Assembly: GCF_029873635.1 (NCBI RefSeq)
Contig: NC_080426.1
Span: forward strand, 55,566,093 to 55,630,092
DNA from: Malania oleifera
Lineage: Eukaryota > Streptophyta > Magnoliopsida > Santalales > Ximeniaceae
Direction of reading: 5' to 3'
Length of the DNA: 64,000 bases
A model generated the notes under the pieces. The model saw only the letters and a list, made by a program, of their open reading frames with translations. It made no database searches and was not told where the DNA came from. Below, piece after piece: positions 1 through 9,930 of the stretch; within the stretch, counting starts at the first letter, position 1, and every line of letters starts with the position of its first letter. A program made the position numbers and the translations under genes.

Positions 1-2187
1 GTTGATCCGAGTAAGATTGAGGCGGTAGTTGACTGGGTACGACCAAAGAACGTGCACGAGATCAGGAGTTTCCTAGGATTGGCTGGGTACTACCGCAGGT
101 TTGTTGAGGGCTTTTCTCGATTATCAGGCCCGTTGACCAGATTGACTAGGAAAGGAGCGAAGTTTGAGTGGTCTGATGAATGTGAGCAGAGCTTCCAGGA
201 GTTGAAGCAGCGACTCATCACTGCGCCTGTGTTGATGATTCCTTCAGGAGAAGAGGGGTTCGTAATTTACAGTGATGCGTCCCATAAAGGGCTCGGATGC
301 GTGTTGATGCAGCGGGGGAGAGTGATAGCCTATGCCTCACGACAGTTGAAAGAATATGAGAAGAACTACCCTACCCATGATCTGGAGTTGGCGGTGGTTG
401 TTTACGCGCTGAAGATTTGGAGGCACTATCTATATGGGGGTAGGTGTGAGATATTTACTGACCATAAGAGTTTAAAGTATTTCTTCACGCAGAAGGAATT
501 GAATATGAGGCAGAGGAGATGGTTGGAGCTAATAAAGGATTACGACTGCACTATTAGCTACCACTCGGGAAAGGCTAATGTGGTTGCTGATGCTTTGAGT
601 CGAAAATCAGTGGAATCATCTGTATCTGCAGTGGAGATTCAGCATCCGATTCAGATGGATCTGGAGAGGCTCGGTGTGGAGCTGGTAGAGGGTGATCACC
701 AAGCATTCATTGCTGACTTGGTTTTGCAGCCGACTCTACAGGAGAGGATTAAAGCAGCTCAGAGGAATGATGCAGAACTAGTAGAGCTTATGGGAAAGGT
801 ACAGGATGGTCAGGAATCAGAGTTCAGCATTTCAGATGATGGAGCCCTGAGGTTCCATACCAGGTTATGTGTTCCTGCCGAACCTGAGATCAAGAAAGTC
901 ATTCTGGAGGAAGCACATTGATCCCTATATACTGTACATCCGGGTAGCACTAAAATGTACAGGGATCTCCGAGAGTCCTTCTGGTGGAGCAACATGAAAA
1001 GGGAGATAGCTCAGTTTGTGGGTCAGTGTTTGACGTGCCAGCAAGTGAAGGCTGAGCATCAGAGACCGGCGGGATCGTTGCAGCCACTCCACATTCCTGA
1101 GTGGAAGTGGGAGCATATAGCAATGGATTTCGTCTCAGGATTACCGCCAGCATTGCATGGATAGGACGCTATTTGGGTAGTGGTGGATCGATTGACGAAG
1201 ACTGCCCACTTTTTGCCGATTAGAGTTAGCTACTCCATGGACAGATTGGCTGAGTTATACATCCAAGAGATAGTTAGACTCCACGGCGTCCCAGTGTCCA
1301 TAGTTTCAGATAGAGACCCACAGTTTACATCTCGTTTTTGGAAGAGTCTGCAAAGGGCCATGGGTTCTCAGTTGTCGTTCAGCACAGTTTTTCATCCTCA
1401 GACAGATAGACAGACAGAGAGGACGATACAGATTTTGGAGGATATGCTACGAGCATGTGTGCTAGATATTGGAGGTTGTTGGATACAGTATTTGCCATTA
1501 GTTGAGTTTGCGTATAACAACAGCTACCAGGCCAGCATTGGGATGGCACCCTATGAGGCACTGTATGGCAGGAGGTGTCGATCCCCATTGTACTGGGATG
1601 AGGTTGGTGAGAGACAGGTATTGGGGCCAGAGCTGATACAGCAGACTCAGGATAAAGTCAGACTCATCAGAGATAGGATCAGGACAGCGTAGAGCCGGCA
1701 GAAAAGTTATGCTGATACTCGTCGGCGAGAATTGGAGTTTGACACAGGAGATCACGTGTTCCTAAAGGTGGCACCGCTGAAGGGTGTTATGAGGTTCGGG
1801 AGGAAGGGTAAGCTGAGCCCTAGGTATATTGGACCATTCGAGATTCTTGAGAGAGTGGGTCCAGTTGCCTATCGTTTGGCATTACCACCGGTTCTATCTA
1901 GGATCCATGACGTATTCCATGTTTCTATGCTGAGGAAATACGTCCCAGACCCCTCCCATGTGATTAGATATGAAGTACTGGAATTGGGCGATACTTTAGT
2001 TTATGAGGAAGTGCCAGTGCAAATTCTTGACTGGAAGGAACAGGAGCTACGCACGAAAAAGATTCCACTGGTAAAAGTTTTGTGGCGCAACCATGCCATT
2101 GAAGAGGCTTCTTGGGAACTAGAGGATCAGATGCGCCAGAGATATCCACACTTATTCAGTGGAGTTAGAGTTGAGCCAGTCAAGTGA
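1..2187 (+). pseudogene. gypsy pol remnant: end of RT, RNase H, integrase, chromodomain
   Basis: One reading frame runs from base 1 to the TGA at 2185-2187 and is broken by three stops: TGA 919-921, TAG 1162-1164, TAG 1690-1692. It starts in the RT thumb ([10 protein letters not shown], then [12 protein letters not shown]). RNase H follows ([23 protein letters not shown]). The integrase shows its zinc finger (QCLTCQQ), the core with VSDRDPQFTS and the glutamate of QTERT. The last part is a chromodomain-like tail (VKVLWRNHAIEEASWELE). Comparison with the other gypsy copies here shows CGA, CAG and CAG at the stop positions, so each stop is one C-to-T change. No other frame break was noticed, so this copy decayed mainly by transitions. 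Confidence 0.93.
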
Positions 2188-2438
2188 ATGGAATATTGTT
2201 GTAGTTTTTATTTGTATAGTGTAACATAAGATAGATAAAGTTTTTAGTTTTGAAACGTGAATGGTTTAGGGAGAATTTTGAATAGTTGTGATCTCTCAGA
2301 GCCCTTATTGTAACCACGGTATTCCTCCGCCATAAGTGAGGGTAATCAATAAAAAAAAAATTAGAAGCGTTTTCACTAAAGAAAGGAAATAGGGGAATGA
2401 CAAATTTCAAGGACGAAATTTTTATAAGGAGGGGAGAA
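2188..2438 (+). other. 3' UTR of element A with conserved motif and polypurine tract
   Basis: Noncoding spacer between pol and the 3' LTR. It contains a 36-bp motif at 2309-2344 that is also present in elements C, F and K, and ends in a polypurine tract (AAGGAGGGGAGAA, 2426-2438) directly against the LTR. The tract primes plus-strand DNA synthesis in LTR elements (family knowledge). Confidence 0.8.
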
Positions 2439-2667
2439 TGTAAAAACCCCCAAAAAGAGAAATAAAAGATTAATAGAATGATTTCAAAAAAGAAAATAAA
2501 ATAAAATAAAATATTAATTATTAATTAATTAATTAAACAGATTTTTTTAAAAAAAAAAAAGAAAAAAAATTAATTAATTAAAATTTATTTTTATTTTATT
2601 AATAAAATATATTATTATTAATATTAATTAAATATATTATTATTATTATTATTATTATTAATAGTAA

Positions 2668-2697
2668 CATCCTGAAGCTTCAGAAAGCTTCAGGATG
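2668..2697. repeat. 13-bp perfect inverted repeat (hairpin) in LTR A
   Basis: The left arm CATCCTGAAGCTT is the exact reverse complement of the right arm AAGCTTCAGGATG, with a 4-base loop CAGA. It lies between the AT-rich stretch and the CT-rich leader, roughly where other LTRs here have palindrome arrays. Confidence 0.85.
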
Positions 2698-3854
2698 AAA
2701 TGTTTTATTTAAACATCCCATCCCCACATCATCGTCATCTCCTTCTTCTTCTTCTTCTTCTTCTTCTTCTTCTTCTTCTTCTTTATTTTTTTTTCTCTGT
2801 TGCTGCAACGCAGCTCACTCTCTCTCTCTCTCCTCACGTTCTCTCTCTCTCTCTCTCTCCTCGATTTCGTGACGGATTTTTGCCCGATCGAAAATCCGAA
2901 GATACCACTGGACTCCATTCGCTGCTGCCGTCGTTTCTACCGAAGCAGATCGGTGATAGGAGCGGCATAAGCATATTCCTTGGGGTAAGCCATTTCCCCC
3001 TTTTTCTTTAATTTCTTGCAAAATATAAGCCCAATTGACGAACGGACACCACCACGAGAATCTAGGGATGATTCTTTACAAGTCTAGTGGGACGGAATTC
3101 TCGTAGGGGTGTCGGGCCAAAACTCCAAATTTGGGGTGCGGCGATTATTAAGGGGCTTATTTTTAATTAATTAGCATTAATTTAGAAATGCTAAAATATT
3201 AAGCATCTGCGACTGAAATAGGATTTCTGAAATTTAGGGCTCGGGTGAGCGCCGCGGGTGTAATTTTGGGACCCGCAGGCAAAATTTGGAAAAATTAAGT
3301 AGGGATATTAAATAATAGTTTAAATATTAATTTGAGGTATATGGAGCCTAAGGAAGGCTAGATGAGTATTATTTTGGAGAAATAGATTAATTAATCTGGG
3401 GAAAAATGTAAATTGCAGGAATTAAATTTCGGGCGCTAAGGGCGTGAAATTTTGGGTCCTAAGGAATTTCTCAATAGTCAGGTAAGGGAATAAACTAAAG
3501 TAGTAATTTTTCATACAAATTATTATTGCTTATGAGTAAATTTATTTTCAGAAAAGCATATGTTATATTGTGTATTACGCATGAAATGTACGATTGGGAA
3601 AATATTGCTATGATGATTAAAATGTATATGTATGTATAAGATGTAAATAATTCACGTTTTTAGAATATGAAGTATGACTTTTAACAGCATATGTGTGGCA
3701 TGAATATTATTTTATGTGAAATGTATTATGATGTGAAAGATTTTACGAACCAAGCATGATTTCAGGCATTTATGAAAATATGAGTTATGTTGTGATGGTT
3801 TTGACGATTGTGTGATAATTGAGATATTTTCAGTATATATATACCTGAAACAAT

Positions 3855-4060
3855 TTTGGCGCGAGGCCATATATTTATGTTATCGGCACGAGGCCGTATT
3901 TATGTTTTTGGCGCGAGGCCATATATTTATGTTATCGGCACGAGGCCGTATTTATGTTATCGGCACGAGGCCGTATTTATGTTATTGGCGCGAGACCACG
4001 TATTTATATTTTCGGCACGAGGCCGTATCTATGTTTTTGGCACGAGGCCGTAACGATGTT
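3855..4060 (+). repeat. LTR minisatellite, about 25-27 bp unit, about 8 copies
   Basis: Units alternate between GGCGCGAGGCCATATATTTA-like and GGCACGAGGCCGTATTTATG-like forms, separated by GTT-AT or GTTTTT. A further single unit is at about 4149. Open reading frames across it are an effect of repetition. Confidence 0.85.
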
Positions 4061-4944
4061 ACGTATGATCATGTATTATATGTTTTCACAACCAGGATGT
4101 TAGTTTAGTTCAGACCAGGAGCTCAGTACCGTAGCTATGGGTTCATTTTGGCACGAGGCCTTATTAGTGCTACCGTCCCACGAGGGGATGGGAGATGGAT
4201 AGTCGATGTGGCTTTCAGTAGAGTGTGGACGTCCACCTGGAAGTCCGGACCAGGGTGTGGCGGGCTCATCGTACTTACAGACATATTTGATTCGGCAGTG
4301 GTCGGCCAGCCATTGTCGGGTCCCGCCTTCGGGCTGCACAACCCGTCATGGGGGGTAATACATGACACCAGCTAGCTAGTCATCCTGGGTTTGTTTTCAG
4401 TACTACAGTTATAACAGATGATTTTATGTATGATATGATTTGTGAACAGATGTGAAAATATATGTTTACCCAGTACGATATGATTATGTTTATAGAATTA
4501 TGAAATGTACTGTATACGTACAAATGCATTAAATATTCATGTTGCCACACAGCTGTATTTAGTTTATTTTCCCTTACTGAGAAGTGTCTCACCCCCAATA
4601 TTATTACATTTTTCAGGAGTCCCTGAGAGACCAGCGGGTCAAGACCGCCATTGAGATTAGTGAGATTACCCCGTTAGGAGGGTAAGATTTTGTACTAGGG
4701 TTAGAATTATTTTTTGTTTGACCCTAGAGATATTTTGATGTACATGAGGATGTATAGTAGTACAGTATCATAATGTTATAGAAAGCTCTGGTATTATATT
4801 TTATGACTGGATGTTTGAGATTTTATGTGTACTGCTGCTAGGTTTTCCGCTGTGTATGACAGGTGTCCCCGCTACCCACGGGTTCGGGTTGACCATTTTA
4901 TTTATTATGTGATATTTTATGTTAAGAAATTGAGGGACGTTACA

Positions 4945-6384
4945 ATAAGGTTTTCCAAACAAAATATCCCTCAATAAAATAAATATTTATGAATACCAAG
5001 GATATATATTCAAGTGTTTTAATATATCTAAAATCTGAAACCTTTAATTGAATACACACTTGAATCAAACTATTCAATCAATGACAAAACCTTAATCAAG
5101 TAGTGAGATTATCCAAATAATTTTTGTGAAAATATACTCACTATCAATCACCCGACTTATTTCAATATTAGATTTGGAATGAGAAGTTCTTTGAAAAATA
5201 GATATACTCTTAAATCAAACACTATTCAACCAATAGCTAAAACCTTTCTCAAGTAATGATCTTGTAAAAAAAATATTTATATGTATATGCACATTCAAGA
5301 TCAATTTCTCTAATGATATTCAATAACAAGTTATGAGATGAGAAGGTCATGAAAAAAAATAACTTGAATCACCAAACCTCAATACCAAGAAGAAATAGAG
5401 TTGAATGAATGAATGCCTTTTGATTTCCAAAGTAGATTTGCCCAAAGAAGATGAATGAAGAATGAAGTGCATGCAATCGTATAGCAATCAGCTCAAGTTA
5501 CTCTATGTTTTTGCAATAAGATATGTTCTTCTCTAGTTGTGTTTTTGGCTCTGTTCTAGGGTTTAGATATTCAGTACATATAGTGTCTTACCCTTAGAAT
5601 TGATCTTAACCATTGGATCAAAGAAATAGCTCGCGAGTTCTTTTAATAAAAATCAAAATTTTAAGTTTTCCCGCAAGTTCAGGCGACTGAGGTCAAAGCC
5701 CAGGCAACTGAAATTCCTTAAACCTTTGAAAAATTAACTTGGAAAATAGGGTCAGGCAACTGAAGAGTGGTTCAGGCTCCTAAAGTGGTGAGTTCAGGCG
5801 CCTAAAGTCCCAAGTTCAGGCAATCGAAGTGCCTCGGCCAACTTGATGTGTTTCCCATTAATTTTTCAGGCTACCAAACTTAGTCTTCAGGCTCCTGAAG
5901 AAATTCTTCAGGCGACTGAGGTTGAGTTCAGGCTACCAAAATCCCCTTTTTCTCGATTTTTCTTTTTTAATTTAAAAATCTGTTTTACTTTCTTTCTTGG
6001 CTCTTTTATAAAAATATTTTCCAAGGTTTTAAGAATATTTCTAAGTCCATGAAAGTCCCCTAATGATGTTCATGAAATGCATGAAACCTAAAGTCATCCT
6101 AGGTATATGTTAAGTCTCAAATTAAATCATACGACAATGTAAATACGTAAATTCTAAATACCCATTCCCAAAACGTTCTTGAACTTTTCCGCTTGTATCT
6201 TGATTCTTGTACTCTTTGATTTCCATTGAGCTTGCCAAAATGTGTCAGCTTTACTACATGGCTTCCATGACTCGTTATCTTTCCGTGCATGCTTAATATA
6301 GGTCCTGTTCACAAACTCAATGCATAGATCAAATACTAAGTGATTTGTCATTAACAAAATAGGATTGGATTCGTAGAGTCAACA
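4945..6384 (-). repeat. copia LTR fragment H1 (family H)
   Basis: On the minus strand it begins TGTTGACTC (plus-strand GAGTCAACA ending at 6384), as do copies ending at 6769, 13069 and 37981. A palindrome array lies 450-700 bp from that end, as in other family members. The CA end is missing: gypsy A abuts at 4944/4945. Otherwise AT-rich, with no coding content. Confidence 0.65.
5676..5935. repeat. Degenerate palindrome array, consensus TTCAGGCGCCTGAA
   Basis: About eight units such as TTCAGGCGACTGAGG, CAGGCAACTGAA and TTCAGGCGCCTAAAG, spaced 25-40 bp. The position in the LTR matches the GTCGAC arrays of related LTRs, but the core is GGCGCC-like. Confidence 0.7.
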
Positions 6385-6718
6385 ACACTATTAGTGAAGA
6401 ATCCTTGAACCATCACTAATACCCTATTATTAGTGACGAATTTGCCAAATCGTCACTAATATTTTTAACTAAATTATTTTTATATTTTTAAAATAAAAAC
6501 ACTATTAGTGACGAATCCTTGAATCGTCACTAATACTTTATTATTAGTGACGAATTTTATAAACCGTCACTAATATTTTTAACTAAATTATTTTTATATT
6601 TTTAAAATAAAAACACAATTAGTAACGAATCCTTGAATCGTCACTCATACCCTATTAGTGACGAATTTTCTAAACCGTCACTAATATTCTTAACTAAATT
6701 ATTTTTATATTTTTAAAA
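6385..6718. repeat. Three-copy minisatellite, about 114 bp unit, with ATTAGTGACGA inverted repeats
   Basis: Three units begin near 6385, 6496 and 6611. Each holds two inverted pairs of ATTAGTGACGAAT and CGTCACTAAT followed by an AT-rich spacer. It is flanked on both sides by copies of the family H LTR start (ending 6384 and 6769). The ATTAGTGACGG-like motif resembles subterminal repeats of CACTA DNA transposons, but no CACTA termini or transposase were found. Confidence 0.75.
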
Positions 6719-6769
6719 TGCAAAGTGATTTGTCATTATCAAAACGGGATATGACTTATAGAGTCAACA
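6719..6769 (-). repeat. 50-bp start of a family H copia LTR
   Basis: Near copy of the LTR end at 37932-37981 (TGTTGACTC on the minus strand). It directly abuts the 3' end of the gag remnant, whose stop codon TGA lies in the first bases of this LTR. Confidence 0.75.
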
Positions 6770-7736
6770 ACGATAATTTCCTTTCTTTTTGTTCAAAGGA
6801 CAATTAGCTATCTTATGCCCAATTTTTTTGCAATGATAGCATTTCATGCTATCACCTTTGCTTGCTTCTCCTCTTTCAATTTTTTTGCTGAACTTTTGTT
6901 TTCTCATCAAAATTTGTTTGAATCTTCTTGTAAGTAAAGGTACATCATCTTCACTATATTCATTATCATCCCCAGTTATTTCTTTTTGAGTTGATGATTT
7001 CAAGGCAATATTCATTACTTTCTTAGGTTTTTCAAATTCTAATGTCATATTCTTCTTCTTAACTTCACAAGTCATGAGTGACTCAACTAACTCACCAAGG
7101 GAAACCTTGGTGAGATATTTAGCTTCTTCGATGGCTGTTGATTTTGCATGCCATGATTCGAATAATGATCGAAGAACCTTTTGTACATTATCTTCCATCA
7201 AATAAACCCTACCAAGTGCTTTTAATCCATTTATGATGTAAGTAAAGTGAGTAAATATGGATGTGACTGTTTCACCTTCATCCATTTTAAACATCTTATA
7301 CTCTTTTACTAGCATATAAATCTTAAATTTCTTGACTTGGTACGTACCTTCAAACGTGACTTCGAGCTTGTTCCAAATTTCTTTTGCGGTCTCACATCCG
7401 CAAATGCAATTGTACTCATCATCATTTAAAGCACAATAAAGGCAATTTTTTGTTTTGAAGTTGAGTTGTACTAACCTCTTTTCAGTTGTTGCCAATTCTA
7501 TTCTTGACTTTGGTATATCTTCACCTTAGTCATTTTTCTTGGTGAAGGTGAAATCTCCATTAGTGATAATCTCCTACATATCTAAATCGCATGATTGAAT
7601 GAAGATAGTCATTCTATTCATCCATGATGGAAAGTTAGTCCCATTGAGTTTAAGTGGTTAATCCATAGATTGCCCCCTAAGAGAATGTAGTGTCTACCAT
7701 TTGATAATCTCCCTCTTTGGATGCTGTGCTAGACAT
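6764..7736 (-). pseudogene. Ty1/copia gag remnant M, copy 1
   Basis: Minus-strand capsid/nucleocapsid gene of a copia element. An ATG lies at 7736-7734 (MSSTASKEGDYQM); the first 240 bases hold stops and frameshifts, one of them where a tryptophan is expected (TGG to TAG). From 7495 it is open for 243 codons: CGCETAKEIWNKLEVTFEGT and IIDGLKALG-type motifs of UBN2 gag, then a zinc knuckle CYHCKKIGHKIANC and a lysine-rich tail. The reading frame ends at 6764 inside the adjoining LTR. No protease or polymerase follows, so this is a gag-only or pol-deleted unit. It pairs with 37982-38950. Confidence 0.85.
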
Positions 7737-8598
7737 TCTAATTTTTATGATAATTTTTCTTTCTTATATTCATAAAACACCTAAAATCAATCTAACAACA
7801 AAACTCAAATATGGCACAATGGTGTCCTTTTGAGCTTCTTGAGGTGAGAAACTCCTTTAATAGTGAGATTATTTGATATTTAAAACTAATAAATAAATAT
7901 GCATGGAAGAGGCTTACATCTTGTTAATTATGATTTTATTGAATATTTGTATACCCATTATCTACCACACTTTGTCGGACATTATTTGAGTTTAGCCATC
8001 GGACCCACCTAGCCCACACGTTGTGATAACTTGACAACTTGCTAGGGATAATAGAGAGTCGAGTGAGGGATCAAATTTTGATTACTTTTGAATTAAATTT
8101 ATCAAAATCTTCAATTCTTCCCACTATTTTTCCAAGCCTATACAAATATGTTTAGGTTAAATAGGGATGGAATAGCATTAGCCCTAAGAGATGAATCTCC
8201 ATGGATGCGCTAACCATTTCACTCGAATTGTACTTTGTTTGCTAACTTGCAATAAGAGATGATCAAGAACTTTGCTAGCACCAAAGCTTGCATATCCCTG
8301 AAACAGAATAGGAATATTTATTATTTTGGCTTAAAACTAGAAACCATACACACAATTTCCTTCATCCTTAGGGCTCATTTTCTTCATGATTTTCTTTATT
8401 CTGAAAAATATTTCTTTCAACATTTTGTCATTGATCTATGTCATTGCATTTGGCCCCTTAGCTAAGTAAATAAGCACCATTATAACACAAATCTACAAGA
8501 GTCATGTCATTAATTCATGAAGAAAATGGAAAATGTTTTTGCCCTATATTCTACGATCCCCTTTTCTTTTTAAGTCGGACTACTAATGGCAATGAAAT
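7737..8598. other. Untranslated spacer between gag M and element J
   Basis: AT-rich sequence repeated nearly unchanged at 38951-39815. It may be the 5' leader of M (reading leftwards), but no LTR end or primer-binding site for M was found. Short open frames (e.g. 8259-8465) have no recognisable content. Confidence 0.5.
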
Positions 8599-9018
8599 TG
8601 TTGGCGCGTGCCCAAGGTTTGAGAAATCCACTACCCAAAGATGTTAACTTTGTTGTTTTTTGTTCCACATTGGTAGAATAGTTCCACATTAGTATAAACA
8701 GTTGTTTTGAATTTTTTGAATTATTTGTCCCACATTGGAGAGAAGTATTTTTTGGACTTGAGGTTGAAGCTATATAAAGAGTTGAACTCTTCATTTGTAA
8801 AACACACCTTAAAGTTATACTTGTTAAGAAGTAGTGGATTGATCGTCGGTGCCCGAGGACGTAGGTAATTCTATACCGAACCTCGTTAATTTCTTGTCTT
8901 GTTCTTTTTACTATTTTATTATTAGTTTCTACATTGCTTTAGTTTCTTATATATTCAATATTCAATAGCAATAGTTGTAATATTGGTGTTTGGCACAAGT
9001 GGGGTGCCCAACACAACA
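8599..9018 (+). repeat. 5' LTR of J copy 1 (about 420 bp)
   Basis: Starts TGTTG (8599) and ends CAACA (9018), two bases before the primer-binding site. TATA box TATATAAA at 8771-8778. A start at 8642 (TGTTAACTTT) is possible but gives a weaker terminal repeat. Confidence 0.7.
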
Positions 9019-9020
9019 GT

Positions 9021-9032
9021 TGGTATCAAAGT
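9021..9032 (+). other. Primer-binding site of J copy 1
   Basis: TGGTATCAAAGT, close to the plant initiator Met-tRNA complement TGGTATCAGAGC. Copy 2 has the exact TGGTATCAGAGC at 40232-40243. Confidence 0.8.
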
Positions 9033-9269
9033 TAGGTTGAATAGTGTCGATACGGAGGTGTTCCTTTGTTAGGATCCTTGATTCCACATTTGATGCCTAA
9101 GAAAGATCTTGTCTAAGTGAGTGCTCAAAGACCATTGCGGCTCAGTCGCTCCCTGGAGGTCGGCTTGGTCAAAGAGGAATTTCATAGGATAAAATAGAGT
9201 AGACACAGTTTGTACGTACTATTCATCCTACGCCTTTTGCTTTGTTGGTTGCTATTGAATATATAGAAA

Positions 9270-9930
9270 ATGGAAGAAACTAGTGTAGCAGTAGAAGAAA
9301 CTCTGTCCACACGAACTCCAGCCCCTTCGGCTTCGACATCATCATCGAAGATGATAGCTAATGCTCAGTTTGAGGTGGAGAAATTTGATGGTACCAATAA
9401 TTTTTGTATGTGACAATGTGAGGTGATGAACATCTTGTATCTGCAAGAACTAAATATTGCTTTGGATGATAAACCAGTAGATATGGGTGACAGAGATTGG
9501 GAAAAGATCAATCGTTAGGCATGCGGCACGATTTGTCTGTGTCTCGCTAAAAATCAAAAATATTGTGTTATGAGGGAGACATCTGCAAAGAAATTGTGGA
9601 AGACATTGGAAGATACATTTATGACCACCACTTTATTCTATATGAAAGATAAAGTTACTTATGATGCTGTTTGTACTGCATTGATTAGTACGGAATGTAG
9701 AAAGAAGCATTAGAGGGTCCATAAGGAAACAGCAGAAGCACTAACAATAAGGGGACGTTCTTAGAGTCGTATGCCCGGAAGGAAGAGTAAATCTCATGGG
9801 AGGAGTAAATCTCATGGGAGACCTGCTAAAGATGAATGCGCCTTTTTTTGTGAGAGAGGGCATTGAAAGAAAGATTACTCCAAATTACAGCAGAAGAATA
9901 AGGGCAAAGCACATTCTAATGCCAATATAG
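9270..9930 (+). pseudogene. copia gag of J, copy 1, with 199-bp internal deletion
   Basis: ATG at 9270 (MEETSVAVEETLSTRTPAPS), then FEVEKFDGTNNF, but a stop where tryptophan is expected. Compared with copy 2 (49995 onward), 199 bp between two TGACCA hexamers are missing (junction at 9622-9627), which also shifts the frame. A degenerate zinc knuckle (ECAFFCERGH) and a GRKSKSHGR tract follow near 9775-9865. Not functional. Confidence 0.85.

Larger units (their letters stand above)
1..4944 (+). mobile_element. Ty3/gypsy element A (Tekay/Del-like chromovirus), 3' part with 3' LTR
   Basis: The window opens inside the reverse transcriptase of a gypsy element and runs through RNase H, integrase, chromodomain, 3' UTR, polypurine tract and a complete 3' LTR. 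The 5' LTR and gag lie outside the window, so no TSD can be tested; the five bases after the LTR are ATAAG. Order RT-RNase H-integrase-chromodomain with an LTR over 2 kb fits the Tekay/Del clade of plant chromoviruses (family knowledge). It sits directly against a copia LTR fragment (family H), so it probably inserted into that LTR. Confidence 0.93.
2439..4944 (+). repeat. 3' LTR of element A (2,506 bp)
   Basis: Starts TGTAA after the polypurine tract and ends TTACA, a 5-bp inverted terminal repeat. Within it: an AT-rich stretch (2455-2665), a 13-bp-arm hairpin (2668-2697), CT-rich leader with (CTT)n and (CT)n (2735-2860), a minisatellite (3855-4060), a motif shared with F and K (4298-4366), and the shared CCCTTACTGAGA motif (4571-4595). 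Unlike the other gypsy LTRs here it lacks the GTCGAC palindrome array. Confidence 0.9.

Noticed and set aside
2700..3021. Open frames rich in leucine, lysine or arginine-glutamate in LTR A
   Set aside because: Caused by (CTT)n and (CT)n in the leader; no protein motif.
3855..4060. Regularly spaced repeats resembling a CRISPR array
   Set aside because: Eukaryotic LTR minisatellite; units vary, no unique spacers and no cas genes.
3812..4108. Repetitive open frames (GHIFMLSARGRIYV type)
   Set aside because: Translations of the LTR minisatellite, like those at 41463-41754 and 48582-48788.
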